From Poteriospumella lacustris (taxonomy: Eukaryota > Sar > Chrysophyceae > Chromulinales > Dinobryaceae), in contig SMOI01000212.1 of assembly GCA_008000375.1 (NCBI GenBank), forward strand, positions 1-56,634: a stretch of 56,634 bases of DNA, in the 5' to 3' direction. Made by a program: the position numbers and the translations under genes. Position 1 is the first letter of the stretch; each line of letters starts with the position of its first letter. Positions 1-9,907 of the stretch are shown here, piece by piece. The notes under the pieces are model-generated. The model did not search any database and had not been told where the DNA came from. It saw nothing but the letters and a program-made list of their open reading frames with translations.

Positions 1-77
1 TGACGTGACGTGACGTGACGTGACGTGACGTGACGTGACGTGACGTGACGTGACGTGACGTGACGTGACGTGACGTG
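1..77. repeat. (TGACG)n pentanucleotide array, cut by the window edge
   Basis: Fifteen perfect TGACG copies start at base 1, so the array probably continues to the left. It does not match TTAGGG-like telomere repeats. No gene overlaps it. Confidence 0.95.
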
Positions 78-173
78 GCACAGCGTCTCCGGTGGACCGG
101 TGGATCGTCCGCCCGTCCGTCACGCCAACGTTTCACTTCCTCGCGCGAGGCCCCAGCGGAGAAAACAGACAGA

Positions 174-448
174 CAGACAGACAGACAGGCAGAGAGGGCA
201 GTGGTGTACGGTAGGAATACCCGGCCCAACTGCCAACACGCCAACACCGCAACAGCGGCGGTAATAATAAACGATTACGATGTAGAGGGGGGGAGGGACA
301 ACGGGCGCTACAGCTACAGCTACAGCTACTCTGCACAGCTACAGCTACAGCTACAGCTACAGCTACAGCTACAGCTACAGCTACAGCTACAGCTACAGCT
401 ACAGCTACAGCTACAGCTACAGCTACAGAGACACACACGCTCGGCGCA
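174..448. repeat. 3' flank of the OTU-like gene: (ACAG)n and (CTACAG)n microsatellites
   Basis: This holds a short ACAG run (about 174-188) and a hexanucleotide CTACAG array (about 308-428, interrupted near 330). The array ends about 20 bp after the stop codon of the minus-strand gene at 449, so it probably lies in that gene's 3' UTR. Bases 78-448 hold no supported gene. Confidence 0.85.
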
Positions 449-2503
449 CTAGAGCGCCACTGGCGACGCCGCGACGGTGGCGGACAAAGTGTGCGCGATG
501 GACGGCCACCACGACCCGTCGTCCGCGCCGTTCATGTCGCCGTCCTCCGTCGCGTACGGCGTCACGAAGGCCGACGGACTGACGCCCGACAGGTCGCTCA
601 GCGCCGCCATCGTCAGCGCCGTGTGCCGCTGGATCGTCAGCTGCGCCGCCTCCGCGTCGAAGAGCAGCCGATCGATGAGCGTCGCTGCGACCTCTCCGCT
701 GTCCCCGACGGCGCGGGGGCGAATCAACGTGAAGTGCGACCCGCTGCAGTGGACGATCACCTCGCGCGACGCGACGGCGGCGGAGGCGGCGGTGGCGGTG
801 GCGGTGGCGGTGGCGGTGGCGGTGGCGGTGGCGGCCTCGAAGAGCGAGAAAATGGGTCGCTCTTTGCCCGAAATGAACAAGATACGGTGGCGGTTCCACT
901 CGCGCGGCCACAGGAACGGCAGCACGTTCGCGTCGACGAGGCCGCTGTACTGCAGCACGCTCTGCAGCAGATCCTCGTACCACAGCGCCGCCCCGCCCGC
1001 CCCGCCACCGCCGCCGCCGCCGCCAGCGCTGCCGAGCTGACGCGCCGTTTCCTGTTGAAAGACGTGCAGCAGCGACCACGCGCGCTGGCGGAAATACGCC
1101 TGCAGGAGGTACGGGTGCGTCTGCGTGGCGACGCCGAGGTGCAGGAAGAGGCAGCGGTTCGTCTCGACGGCCGCGCGCGACACCTGCACGTCCGGCGCGA
1201 GGGCGAAGTGCTGCGCCGCCATAAACGGCGCGAACGACGCGTAGAAGTCGTCCATGATGACGTGGAAGCAGCGCTGCGGCGACAGGTACAGGTCCAGCGC
1301 GCGGCTCGTCGGCAGCGGGATGGGAAACTGATGAAACGTGAACGGCGGCCCCGACGGCGACCGCGTCCGCGCGAAGAGCTCGCGGACGAGGGCGACGTCC
1401 TCCGGCGACGAGTGCGTCGACGCGCGGTACGCCGCCAGAATCGCGTCGAAACGATACGCAGCGACGGTGGCCTGCGGCGATAGCGGCGTCGTGGGCTGCA
1501 GGACCGTGACGATGGGCAGCGCAGGCGCCGACGCTGACGCCGACGACGATGGCGCCGTCGCAGGCGTCGCGGCCTCGACGGCGGCCAGCGACGGCGGCTG
1601 CAGCACCGGCGCCTGCTGCCCTTCGTACTCGGGCACGAAGAACGCGCTGAGCAGTTTGTTGTGCTTCGCGATGACGTCGCTGTCGTCGGCCAGCGACGGC
1701 GGCTGCTTCTGCGGCAGCGGTAGCTGCTGCGGCGGCGCCGGTGCCGATGGCGCAGCGACGCTGGCCCCGGGGACCGCTGCGACAGCGCTCGCTCGCTCCG
1801 GATTCGTGAAAATGGAAAATGGATCATCGGCTGGTGCAATGGCGGCGGTCGATGCAGCGGTTGGCTCTGGCGCCGGCAGCGACACTGGCAGCGACACTGG
1901 CAGCGACACTGGCAGCGACACTGGCAGCGACACCGGCAGCGACGCTGGCAGCGACGCTGGCAGCGACGCTGGCACTGCCGCTGCGGCAGCGGCTGCTGCG
2001 GCGACGGTAGCAGCTGCAGCTGGTGGCAGGGCAGGGGCAGCCTCAGAAATCGCTACTGCTGCTGTTGGTGAGGCAGTAGGCAAGACGCGAGGCGGTGGCG
2101 GTGGGGTCGGCTCGGCGTAGTCGAAGGTGACCGCGAGCAGCTGGTCGATGGCCTCTTCGCGCCGCTTGTCGTGCTGTCCGTCCAGCTCGCAGACGACGCG
2201 CTCCAACAGCTGAAAGGCCGCCTCGGAGTTGACCTTGACCCATTTCTTGATGTCCGAGCGCTGGGCGTAGCTCGCGTGCGTCGCGATCTTCGTCAGCAGC
2301 AGGACGAACTTGCTCAGGTCGATGTACGCGCGCGAGAACTCTCCGTTCTTGATGGCCTTGTTGGCTTCCTCCTGCGGCGTCTTCGCAAAGAGCACATATC
2401 GGTCGATATCGATGCGGCTGTTGACCTCGGGCACCTGAACGTAGTCGCGCTTCAGTTGCGCGCGGAACGCGGCGGAGGAATCCGACCGCTTCGTCTGCGA
2501 CAT
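449..2503 (-). CDS. USP8/AMSH-type dimerisation domain fused to an OTU-like domain; candidate deubiquitinase
   Basis: This is an intron-free reading frame of 684 aa; the first true ATG (MSQTKR) is at 2503. Residues about 20-110 match the helical dimerisation domain shared by USP8 and AMSH: a VNSRIDIDRY motif, then AxxxGEFSRAYIDLSKFVLL and a KxxxHxxY segment, which align to human AMSH in order. The middle is Pro/Ala/Gln-rich and has five to eight LPVS/LPAS units from a 12-bp repeat (about 1876-1976). The C-terminal third looks OTU-like. NRCLFLHL could hold the nucleophile cysteine, followed by helices, then RILFISGKERPIFSLF and VIVHCSGSHFTLIRP, whose His would be catalytic. The usual catalytic Asp before the Cys is Asn or absent. 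An Ala-Thr run is coded by (GGTGGC)n at about 790-833. By family knowledge, USP8-type dimer domains recruit deubiquitinases to ESCRT on endosomes. The OTU assignment is inference. Confidence 0.65.
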   Translation of the reverse strand: MSQTKRSDSSAAFRAQLKRDYVQVPEVNSRIDIDRYVLFAKTPQEEANKAIKNGEFSRAYIDLSKFVLLLTKIATHASYAQRSDIKKWVKVNSEAAFQLLERVVCELDGQHDKRREEAIDQLLAVTFDYAEPTPPPPPRVLPTASPTAAVAISEAAPALPPAAAATVAAAAAAAAAVPASLPASLPASLPVSLPVSLPVSLPVSLPVSLPAPEPTAASTAAIAPADDPFSIFTNPERASAVAAVPGASVAAPSAPAPPQQLPLPQKQPPSLADDSDVIAKHNKLLSAFFVPEYEGQQAPVLQPPSLAAVEAATPATAPSSSASASAPALPIVTVLQPTTPLSPQATVAAYRFDAILAAYRASTHSSPEDVALVRELFARTRSPSGPPFTFHQFPIPLPTSRALDLYLSPQRCFHVIMDDFYASFAPFMAAQHFALAPDVQVSRAAVETNRCLFLHLGVATQTHPYLLQAYFRQRAWSLLHVFQQETARQLGSAGGGGGGGGAGGAALWYEDLLQSVLQYSGLVDANVLPFLWPREWNRHRILFISGKERPIFSLFEAATATATATATATATAASAAVASREVIVHCSGSHFTLIRPRAVGDSGEVAATLIDRLLFDAEAAQLTIQRHTALTMAALSDLSGVSPSAFVTPYATEDGDMNGADDGSWWPSIAHTLSATVAASPVAL
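790..833. repeat. Coding (GGTGGC)n repeat
   Basis: This perfect hexanucleotide array lies inside the OTU-like gene. On the minus strand it encodes alternating Ala-Thr between two blocks of the putative catalytic domain, so repeat-length change would alter a loop without shifting frame. Confidence 0.9.
1876..1976. repeat. 12-bp coding minisatellite (LPVS/LPAS units)
   Basis: About eight copies of a GGCAGCGACACT-like unit occur in the linker of the OTU-like gene. On the minus strand it encodes tandem four-residue units LPVS or LPAS. Unit variants are grouped (GCT copies together, ACT copies together), as expected from slippage or unequal exchange. Confidence 0.85.
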
Positions 2504-2987
2504 GTTTCCGCAACGGGGCCCCACACACACGCACACGTCGACCACGATGTAGACGGCGATGGGCGATGCAGTCCCGCGGTAGTTCACTTGTGTTTCTGAG
2601 CGTCTCGTTGCGTCTAAACGGCCGCCATCGCTGGGACCGTCGCCCTCGGCGACGACAGCGACGGTCCCAGCGCATTAGGAAGCGCCGTCTACTTTGGCCT
2701 TGAATCCGTCCGACTGACGCCAAAGAAGACGTCGGATACGGCGAAACGGCGGTTGGACCCGACGACGGCGGCGACGGCGCCGGCGACGGGAGCGACGATG
2801 GATCCACCGTCTTTGGCGACGGGTTACAACCGAATAACAGACGCATCCGTGGTGGCCGTGAGACCTGAGAACAACCACGCGCTATCGTGCATTGCATAGA
2901 GACAGCTACACGCACCAAGGCACCGCGCACAGAGTTGACCGTCGACGTGGACATTGAAGTGCGACTGGCAGCATCGACACCACCAAC
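2504..2987. promoter_or_regulatory. Bidirectional promoter region with a perfect 15-bp inverted repeat
   Basis: This gap separates the divergent OTU-like gene and the Sel1-repeat gene. It contains CGCTGGGACCGTCGC (2629-2643) and its exact reverse complement (2658-2672), separated by 14 bp. The palindrome could be a dimeric factor site shared by both genes. No TATA box is obvious. Confidence 0.55.
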
Positions 2988-5900
2988 ATGGACCTGAAGC
3001 CTGAACTGGCCAAAACCATTCGTCGTCTATCGACTCAGAAGAACTTCGATGTGCTTAAGAACAAACTGCGCAGTTGGCTCGTGACGCGCGAGGTCACCGT
3101 CGCCGATTTGATCCGCCACTGTCGCGAGAAGACCATCAGCATCCCGGCGGTCGTGCTCAACAAACTGGGCATTCTCTTTGGCTCGGGCAAGGAAGGCATC
3201 GTGGAGGACTCCGACACGGCCTTCTGGTTCTACCTCGCCGCCGCCGACTTCGGCTTCGGCCCGGCGAACGGCAACGTCGCGCAGTATTACTACGACGGCC
3301 GCGCGCCCGGCGGACGCAACATCGAATTGGCCTTCCAATACTGCCGCAAGGCGCTGGAGCTGGGCACGGACAAGTTCATGTTGATGAGCGAGATCCTGCA
3401 CGAGCGCGAGGACTACCCCGAGACGGTGCGCTACCTGCGCAAGATCATCGAGAACCGCCACTCGGACAACCGACGACGCGTCGATGCGCGCAAACTCGAA
3501 ATCGAATGTCTGCAGAAGCAGCTGCTGAAGATCTTCGCCAAGCTGGCCGCGTATCAGGACCAGCAGCAGCAGCAGACGTCCGACTACCCCGCGGGCTTCG
3601 GCGCCGCCGCCGCCGCTGCCTCGGCGCCTGCGACGATGAAACGTCCCTTGCGCCTGGCGTTGCAGATTTCCACCGCGCGCATCAACGGCGCGGGCAATGC
3701 GAACTACGGCAGCAGCAGCGTGACACCGCCACCGAAGTCGCCGATGTCGCTGTCGCTCGAGTCGTCGATGCGGAAGCTGGCGGCGGTGCCGTTCCTCCCG
3801 CCGCCCATTCCCATGCGGCCGCTGACCCCTACCGCGGGCGGCGGCGGTGGTGGCGGTGGCACGCCGACGCAGAGCGCGTCGTCGCACTACGACAAGGTCC
3901 ACGCGAGCCACTACAACCCGCACCGCCGCGGCCTGCAGACGCACACGAGCCACTTCGCCTCGCCGCAGCCGGCGCCGCTGCGGCCGTATCAATCGACGTA
4001 CCAGCACCGTCTGCCCGGCTGGTTCTACGTCTCCGACGACCTCGAAGGCTTCGACTACAACGCCTGCGCCACCCTCACCGCACGGGCCGAAGTCATCGAG
4101 CTGGAGGCGCTCGCGATCAAATCGGCGTACGAGACGGCGGAGCAACACGTCGCGAGCGCGCGCCGCCACAAGTTCAGCGAGGAGATCATCCAGATGCTCG
4201 TGAAGAACAAGCTCCACGAGTTCCAGGAGATCTACCAGGCGCTGGAGGAGAACAAGAACCTGCTCCTCGCGACGTGGAACGCGTACGTCGACACGACGGA
4301 GCACACGCTGCGGCGCCAGGTGCTCACCGAGAAGAAGTTCTTCCAGCCGAGCCGCATGACCAACCCGCTGTGTCTCCACCTCGCGCAGGAGCTCTTCAAG
4401 CGGCGCCTGTACAATCACCCGGCGTACCTCGACGCCGACTGGAACGTCTTCACGAAGGCCGACGAGGCGCTCAACGAGCCGCTGCTGCTGCTGAACCATT
4501 CGCCGTTTCCCTATCGCATCGCGTCCGCGCGCACGTTGGTGACGGCGGAGCGGGCGCTGCTGGAGACGGCGATGACGACGTACGGCGTGAGCAACAGCTA
4601 CCAGTTCACGCAGCAGACGGGCTGGACGGGGCGCCTCAACCTGCACGTCTTCGACCCGACGCACCGCGACGCGCCGCCGTCGCAGGGCCAACAGCAGAGC
4701 GCGCAGCAGAGCGGCGACGGCGGAAACACCGAAAGCAAAGGCGGCGATGGCGGCGCTGCGGCGGGCGGCAACGGTGGCGCGTCGGGCAACGCGGCCGGCA
4801 ACGCGAAGAAATCCGGCGGCAAAGTCGGCAACAGCCGCGACGAGGACGCCGACGGCCACCACGGCGGCGGCGGCGGTCTGGCTACGCAGCCGCATCACCA
4901 CGCGAAGCACCACTCGATGACGCACCTGCGCACGCAGATCCGCGAGCAGCTGCTGGCGGAGCCGACGTTCACGGAGACGGTCGTGATCGGCAGCACGACG
5001 ATGCGCATCGCGCACAAGACGCACCCGCTGCTCACGACGCACCATCTGCAGCTCGCGCTCGACTCCAACCGCCAGCAACAGGCCGTGCTCATCGCGCAGC
5101 AGGGCCTCTCCGCCGCGACGGTGTCCGCCTCGCTGCAGGCGGCGCAGCACCAGGCGTCCAGCGTGTCGCACCACCACCACCGCCGCGCGGGCGGCCATCA
5201 CAGCGGCGGCGGCGGCCACCACCACGCGCCATCGGTCGGCATCGGCGGCCACGGCTCGCACCCGAACACGCAGCTGCAGCAGCTCGTGCAGCAGGAGCAC
5301 CTCCTCGAGGCCGCGCTGCACCACATCCGCGGCGACGACTACTACGCGATGGAGGAGCTGGGCCACTCGGACGAGGTGCTGTCGTTCCTGCACCACCTGA
5401 CGCTGACCGACCTCGACCCGCACTTCGTCGACAACGAGCGCAAGGTCGCCGAGATCATGCTGCGCTTCACGCACGACGGCACGCCGATCGACGTGAAGGA
5501 GCTGCAGCTCATCAACGAGGACGCCACCGAGCGCGACGCGCAGGCGCTGACGCGGATCTGTTTTCATTTCTTCGTCAAGCGCATCGTCCCCTGGGTCCTC
5601 TCCTTCCCCGACTGGTCCCCCGAGGGACTACCGGGCGGCCTCGCCACGGCAGCGGCGGCGGCGTCCAGCGGTGGCGTCGGTGGCGTCGGTGGCTCTGCCG
5701 CAGCGCAGCCGACGTCGGGCCTCATGGGCCACTCCGGCGGCTACCGCAAGCTCTACGAGCTGCCGCTGGCGACGGGCCAGGCCCGCGCGATGCAGCTGGT
5801 GCGCCACGGACTGCTGACGTTCCACGAGCTGTTCGCCTGGGACGGCGAGTATGGCATCTTCCACTGCGGCGTGCACCGCGAGGTCGTCTCGGCGCCCGTC

Positions 5901-6515
5901 GGCACCAGCAGCGCGGGCACCGCGTCGCTGCCGGCCAACGTCACCGACGCCGGTGCGGCGGGTGGTGGCGGCGGCGTCGGAGAGACGAGCGGGTCGAAGT
6001 CGCGCAGCGCCAGTCCGCTGCGGTCGGCGACGGGTCCCGCGGCAGCGTCGGCAGCGTCGGCGGCCGCAGCGAGCGCGAAACAGGAACTGGCGGCGGCGGC
6101 GGCGGCCTCGGAGGCGCTGCTGCCCGAGCACCCGCACGCGGTGATCCAGACGCGGTACCACGACTACGCGCAGATGCGGCGGCAGCTCGCGAACATCAAC
6201 GCGCTGTACCAGCGCGCCGTGCTGGAGGTGACGCCGACGAACTTTCTGTCGACGATGCAGTTCTGGAAGGCGCACAAGGAGGGCGTCACTGTGCCCACGT
6301 ACCAGCGGCTGCGCCAGGAGTTGCAGGAGTGCTACGGCGGCGAGGTCGACTCGGACGACGACGAAGACGACAACGACGACGCGACGACGGCGGGCGACGG
6401 GTCGATGCGCGTGAAGCTCTCCGCCAACGCCACCGCCGATGCGCATTGGGAGCACGCGCAGTACGGCGCCGAGGACCGCGAGCTCGACTTCCTCGTCAGC
6501 AAACTGCGCATCTAG
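2988..6515 (+). CDS. Sel1-like repeat protein with long low-complexity regions, 1175 aa
   Basis: A single exon runs from ATG 2988 to TAG 6515. Residues about 50-165 carry helical repeats of the Sel1/TPR type (AFWFYLAAADFGFGPANGN, then IELAFQYCRKALELG and YPETVRYLRKIIENRH), which usually act as protein-binding scaffolds. A Gln/Ala-rich coil follows. A well-ordered region of about 215 residues (about 342-558) with a predicted coiled coil (EFQEIYQALEENKNLLL) matches no family I know. Residues about 565-780 are Gly/His/Gln-rich with several His clusters. Further ordered stretches (about 790-870 and 1035-1120) are separated by Ala/Gly/Ser runs, and an acidic stretch lies near the C-terminus. Codon use is strongly GC3-rich. 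The gene diverges from the OTU-like gene. Function unknown. Confidence 0.8.
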   Translation: MDLKPELAKTIRRLSTQKNFDVLKNKLRSWLVTREVTVADLIRHCREKTISIPAVVLNKLGILFGSGKEGIVEDSDTAFWFYLAAADFGFGPANGNVAQYYYDGRAPGGRNIELAFQYCRKALELGTDKFMLMSEILHEREDYPETVRYLRKIIENRHSDNRRRVDARKLEIECLQKQLLKIFAKLAAYQDQQQQQTSDYPAGFGAAAAAASAPATMKRPLRLALQISTARINGAGNANYGSSSVTPPPKSPMSLSLESSMRKLAAVPFLPPPIPMRPLTPTAGGGGGGGGTPTQSASSHYDKVHASHYNPHRRGLQTHTSHFASPQPAPLRPYQSTYQHRLPGWFYVSDDLEGFDYNACATLTARAEVIELEALAIKSAYETAEQHVASARRHKFSEEIIQMLVKNKLHEFQEIYQALEENKNLLLATWNAYVDTTEHTLRRQVLTEKKFFQPSRMTNPLCLHLAQELFKRRLYNHPAYLDADWNVFTKADEALNEPLLLLNHSPFPYRIASARTLVTAERALLETAMTTYGVSNSYQFTQQTGWTGRLNLHVFDPTHRDAPPSQGQQQSAQQSGDGGNTESKGGDGGAAAGGNGGASGNAAGNAKKSGGKVGNSRDEDADGHHGGGGGLATQPHHHAKHHSMTHLRTQIREQLLAEPTFTETVVIGSTTMRIAHKTHPLLTTHHLQLALDSNRQQQAVLIAQQGLSAATVSASLQAAQHQASSVSHHHHRRAGGHHSGGGGHHHAPSVGIGGHGSHPNTQLQQLVQQEHLLEAALHHIRGDDYYAMEELGHSDEVLSFLHHLTLTDLDPHFVDNERKVAEIMLRFTHDGTPIDVKELQLINEDATERDAQALTRICFHFFVKRIVPWVLSFPDWSPEGLPGGLATAAAAASSGGVGGVGGSAAAQPTSGLMGHSGGYRKLYELPLATGQARAMQLVRHGLLTFHELFAWDGEYGIFHCGVHREVVSAPVGTSSAGTASLPANVTDAGAAGGGGGVGETSGSKSRSASPLRSATGPAAASAASAAAASAKQELAAAAAASEALLPEHPHAVIQTRYHDYAQMRRQLANINALYQRAVLEVTPTNFLSTMQFWKAHKEGVTVPTYQRLRQELQECYGGEVDSDDDEDDNDDATTAGDGSMRVKLSANATADAHWEHAQYGAEDRELDFLVSKLRI

Positions 6516-7869
6516 CCCGTCCCGCCCCCGCCCCCGCCGCACGGCCCCCGCCAATCCGTTTCCTTCTTCGTGTCTTGTTCACTGTGTTCGCTCGGTTTCT
6601 TTCTGTTTCTCTGGCTGTTGTTGTGCTTTGTAAGCCGCCGTATAATGACGCACACACCGCTCTCCTCACACGACGTACCGTACGCAGGGAGAGAGAGAGG
6701 GCGAAGGGGGGAGACACAGTTATGTTATGTCGGTGCACACGGCACAGCACAGGCGCAGGGGCCTTTTACAGCGCGTCGCGTGCGACTGCGACGGCACAAC
6801 GATCGCGAGAGATTCATAAAGCAAAGAGCATGATAGAGCGACGCCAACGCCTCCCTCCGCTGTGCCTGTGGATGGGCCAAACAGCGGCGGGAGGGAGGAG
6901 ACAGGAGCGAGGCCGGCGGCGGAGCGTTCGGCGAACAAATGAAGCAAAAAAATGAAACGGCCGAGGCACCACAAAAACGACCAACGACGCCGCCCCTCGC
7001 CGCCCACGCGACGAGTGTATCTACTGATGGTGGGGACGCGCGCAGTGGAGCAGCGAGGGGGGGGGTGCGGGCGTATGATGGAGGGAGGGGGAGAGAGAGA
7101 CTGACAAACGAACGGGCACAAGGAGGAGACAGATGAGAGGGGACGCCCGCCTGCCCCGCCGCGGCCGGAGCAGCCAGCGGGCCGAGGGGGCGGGCGAGAG
7201 CAACTACGAAAAAAAAAAGCAATCGACGAGATTCCAGCGACAAATACAGCAATGTCGCAGGTGTGAGCGAAGAGCTGCGAAGGGGGTGTGGAGTGTGGGG
7301 CGTGGGGCGTGGGTGTGGCGGTCTAGCGACACCAAACGCACCTGCGAAGCGGTTGCGAAGAGAAGTGACGAGGCCATGTACAGTACGAGACGGCGGGGGG
7401 CAGGGGGAATTGACATTGGTGGGACGGGTGAGAGGTGGACGGATAGGGCCCGCGATAAGAGGCGGAGGAGGTTGAGCGGGGAAGAACGCGAAGCGGCGGG
7501 GCGCGCGCGAGAGAACGTGACGAGACGAAAGCAACTGACGGTAGCACAGCGCACGGGGAAAGCAAATGTGACAATGAATGGCGCGCCAGCAGACTACTCC
7601 GCCTCCGCGAATGGCGGGGGGGGGCGCGGCAGTGGCGGGCAGCGCACGGGACGGACAACTTCGGACAGATGGCGATTAACCAAAACAACGGCACAAACAC
7701 CACATTGGAGACAGACAGCGACAGCGACAGAGACAGAGAGAAACAAAACGGGGCGGAAACAGGTAAAACAACTCGGTGGCCGGTGGGGGAGAGAACAGTG
7801 ACACCGCCAGAGAGGAGAGAGAGGGAGAGGGAGGAGAGAACGAGACGCCAGCGGGCGACAGTGGGCGGT
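6516..7869. other. Convergent intergenic region; C/T-rich then purine-rich
   Basis: No gene is supported here. The first ~130 bp after the plus-strand gene is C/T-rich. From about 6680 to 7869 the plus strand is purine-rich with G tracts (7057-7065 and near 7616), which makes the sense strand of the minus-strand gene at 7870 C/T-rich. This looks like a short 3' flank facing a 1.2-kb 3' flank. Confidence 0.6.
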
Positions 7870-9228
7870 CTACAGCGCCGCATCGGTGGCCTCGTCGTCT
7901 GCGACACTGCGGAGACTGTTCGCCTTGCTCGCTTGCAACGAACGGACGAAGCGAACGTTTTCCAGCGCCTCTTGGCGCACGAGCAACGAGCGGACGTCGT
8001 CGCGGCCCAGCGACGGCGGGGCGAAGGCGTCGTCCGATTCCGAGGCGAGCAGCGTCCGCGGGGACAGTTCTCCATCGAGCACCGTGACGGCCACGCCACC
8101 GATGGCACCGCTACCAGGACCAGGACCCGCATCGCCGTCGAGTTGAAGCTTGGCCGATAACATGCGCACCGGCGACGGCGGCGGCAGCTGCTTCAGCGAC
8201 GACGACCGCGAGAAGCGACCGGAGTGCGTCTTCTCCAGCGCCCCGATGCTCGTGCCTTTGTCGGCGCCAGGCGAAAGCTTTGACTCCTCTGTCCAGTCCG
8301 ACAGTTCGCCTGACAGCTCGCGGCTGGACGAGCGACGCTCGGCCATCAGCGCCGACCGAAACGAGTTCGTTCGGTTGCGGACGGTGAGGCCGTTCGCTCC
8401 CAACGGCGGCGACTTCTCCGCCGACGGAGGCTGCGGCTGCAGCGGTGATGGAGGTGCGGAACTTGCAAGCGATAAGCCCTTGCGCACAGGCAACGTAACC
8501 GACGTGGGCGACGAGGGAGCGAACCAGGGCGCCGCGTCGGTTGTGTCGTTCGGCGCCGCGACGACATTCGTTCTCGACGTCGACGACGTCATCGGTCGAT
8601 GCAAATTGACAAACGACGTCGCGGGTGACAGAAACATCGCAGGCGTTGACGGAGGTGCGAGAACAAACGGACAGCCAGAAACGGTGGGGGCCTCGACTCG
8701 CGGAATCACCGAGAACGAGGGGCAGCCCCGCATGTTCAAGAGGACGGAGGGCTTCTCTTCGTCGTCCCCGTTGGTCCCATCGAAAAAATAGGCCTTGGAC
8801 ACTGTGTGGGCGTCTTCGGCCTCCGCGACGACGTCTTCCGCGTGCGAATGGTCCATGCTGGATCCGCGGATCCGCTCGTCGTGTCGAGACATGTGACCGG
8901 AGGCCGTGGAGACGACGTTACTCTTCGAACCCACGCGAGGTACTTTGGCAGGGGAGCGATTTGGCACTGCGGGCGCTTGTGGCTCTCGAGCTGAGGAGAC
9001 ACCCGTGAAGACGTGCGGCAGACTGCGATCCGCGATGCCCGCAGGTCGCATGGGCTGCCTCGTTGGAATTGAGGAGGCCGCTGCGGGTAAATGGCTGCGC
9101 ATTGGCGAAATAGAGTTTCGGCTTGCTTCATTGGACACGGAGGCCTTCCCGGACACAGGCGGTAAAGAAGTTGGTGGTGACTGGCACTCCGCTGCGGCGG
9201 CAGCAGAATCGTTGTGGTCGAATTCCAT
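7870..9228 (-). CDS. Disordered Ser/Pro-rich protein, 452 aa, unrecognised
   Basis: The frame runs from ATG 9228 (MEFDHNDSA) to the stop at 7870 without introns. It is open upstream to 9357 but has no better ATG. The protein is almost entirely low complexity: Ser, Pro and Ala-rich, with many basophilic phosphorylation-type sites (RxxS, such as GRFSRSSSLKQL) and SP sites. Only the C-terminal 40 residues (DDVRSLLVRQEALENVRFVR) look helical. No known domain is visible. A regulatory or scaffold protein controlled by phosphorylation is possible but unproven. It is tail-to-tail with the Sel1-repeat gene. Confidence 0.6.
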   Translation of the reverse strand: MEFDHNDSAAAAAECQSPPTSLPPVSGKASVSNEASRNSISPMRSHLPAAASSIPTRQPMRPAGIADRSLPHVFTGVSSAREPQAPAVPNRSPAKVPRVGSKSNVVSTASGHMSRHDERIRGSSMDHSHAEDVVAEAEDAHTVSKAYFFDGTNGDDEEKPSVLLNMRGCPSFSVIPRVEAPTVSGCPFVLAPPSTPAMFLSPATSFVNLHRPMTSSTSRTNVVAAPNDTTDAAPWFAPSSPTSVTLPVRKGLSLASSAPPSPLQPQPPSAEKSPPLGANGLTVRNRTNSFRSALMAERRSSSRELSGELSDWTEESKLSPGADKGTSIGALEKTHSGRFSRSSSLKQLPPPSPVRMLSAKLQLDGDAGPGPGSGAIGGVAVTVLDGELSPRTLLASESDDAFAPPSLGRDDVRSLLVRQEALENVRFVRSLQASKANSLRSVADDEATDAAL

Positions 9229-9907
9229 TGGCCCCGAAAAATTATAACAACAGACGGAACGCGCGCGCAAGTGATGAGAGCGCAGTGGAAGAGCGCTGCT
9301 ATGAATGAGTTTCAGTGTCTGAATATGTTTTGGTCCTTGATTCCTTGGCGAAGGCAAAGCAAAAATGCAAATCCTGGAAGTCCGAACTTCCGGTTAAATG
9401 TACGAATGAAACCCCTCTTGCACATATAATTGTCAACAATATGTATATATAAGTTGGATATTTGATACTGGAAAGTACATATTTTACCGGGTCTAAAAGT
9501 TGCCGCTGGTAGCAACTGCGTGTTTCCGGAATATGGCGGGCCGAAGATGATTCCGTTGAGCAGCGCAGTGCAGTGCACCAACGTGCTCGAGAGGGCCACT
9601 TCGACTTCGATACATTGCATATTGCCCGTTAGTTTGGCTCTCTTTAGCTGGTATCGTTGTCAATTGCCCGGTGAGAGGCATTTCGTCAACGTGCTCCAAC
9701 TCATCCATCGTTCGAAGAGAGTATTGTGCGACTGTTGCGCGTCACCGGAAGAAAAGCACTTCAACAACTGCAGCACATCGATTGCTGACACTAGAGTGAT
9801 CAGTTGGTTCCAAGTAGGCGCAGCGACTGCCTGTTCCCACTATCCCTGGAATAGTGCACAGCCACAGTATCACATTTGGATCCCCGTTTCCTCCACAACC
9901 GACATTT
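9229..9907. promoter_or_regulatory. Divergent upstream region between the Ser/Pro-rich gene and NLF-A
   Basis: No gene is supported. An AT-rich patch with TATATATAAG lies near 9440-9452. The sequence is otherwise balanced in strand composition, unlike the 3' flanks. It should hold the promoters of both divergent genes. Confidence 0.4.

Noticed and set aside
308-428. CRISPR-like or telomere-like appearance of the repeat arrays near the left end
   Set aside because: Units are 5-6 bp with no spacers and do not match telomere motifs; they are simple microsatellites in a eukaryotic genome.
3074-6955. A 1293-aa plus-strand frame and an 846-aa minus-strand frame (3027-5567) overlapping the Sel1-repeat gene
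   Set aside because: They are Arg/Ala-rich shadows produced by the GC-rich third positions of the true gene; the domain pattern exists only in the frame starting at 2988.
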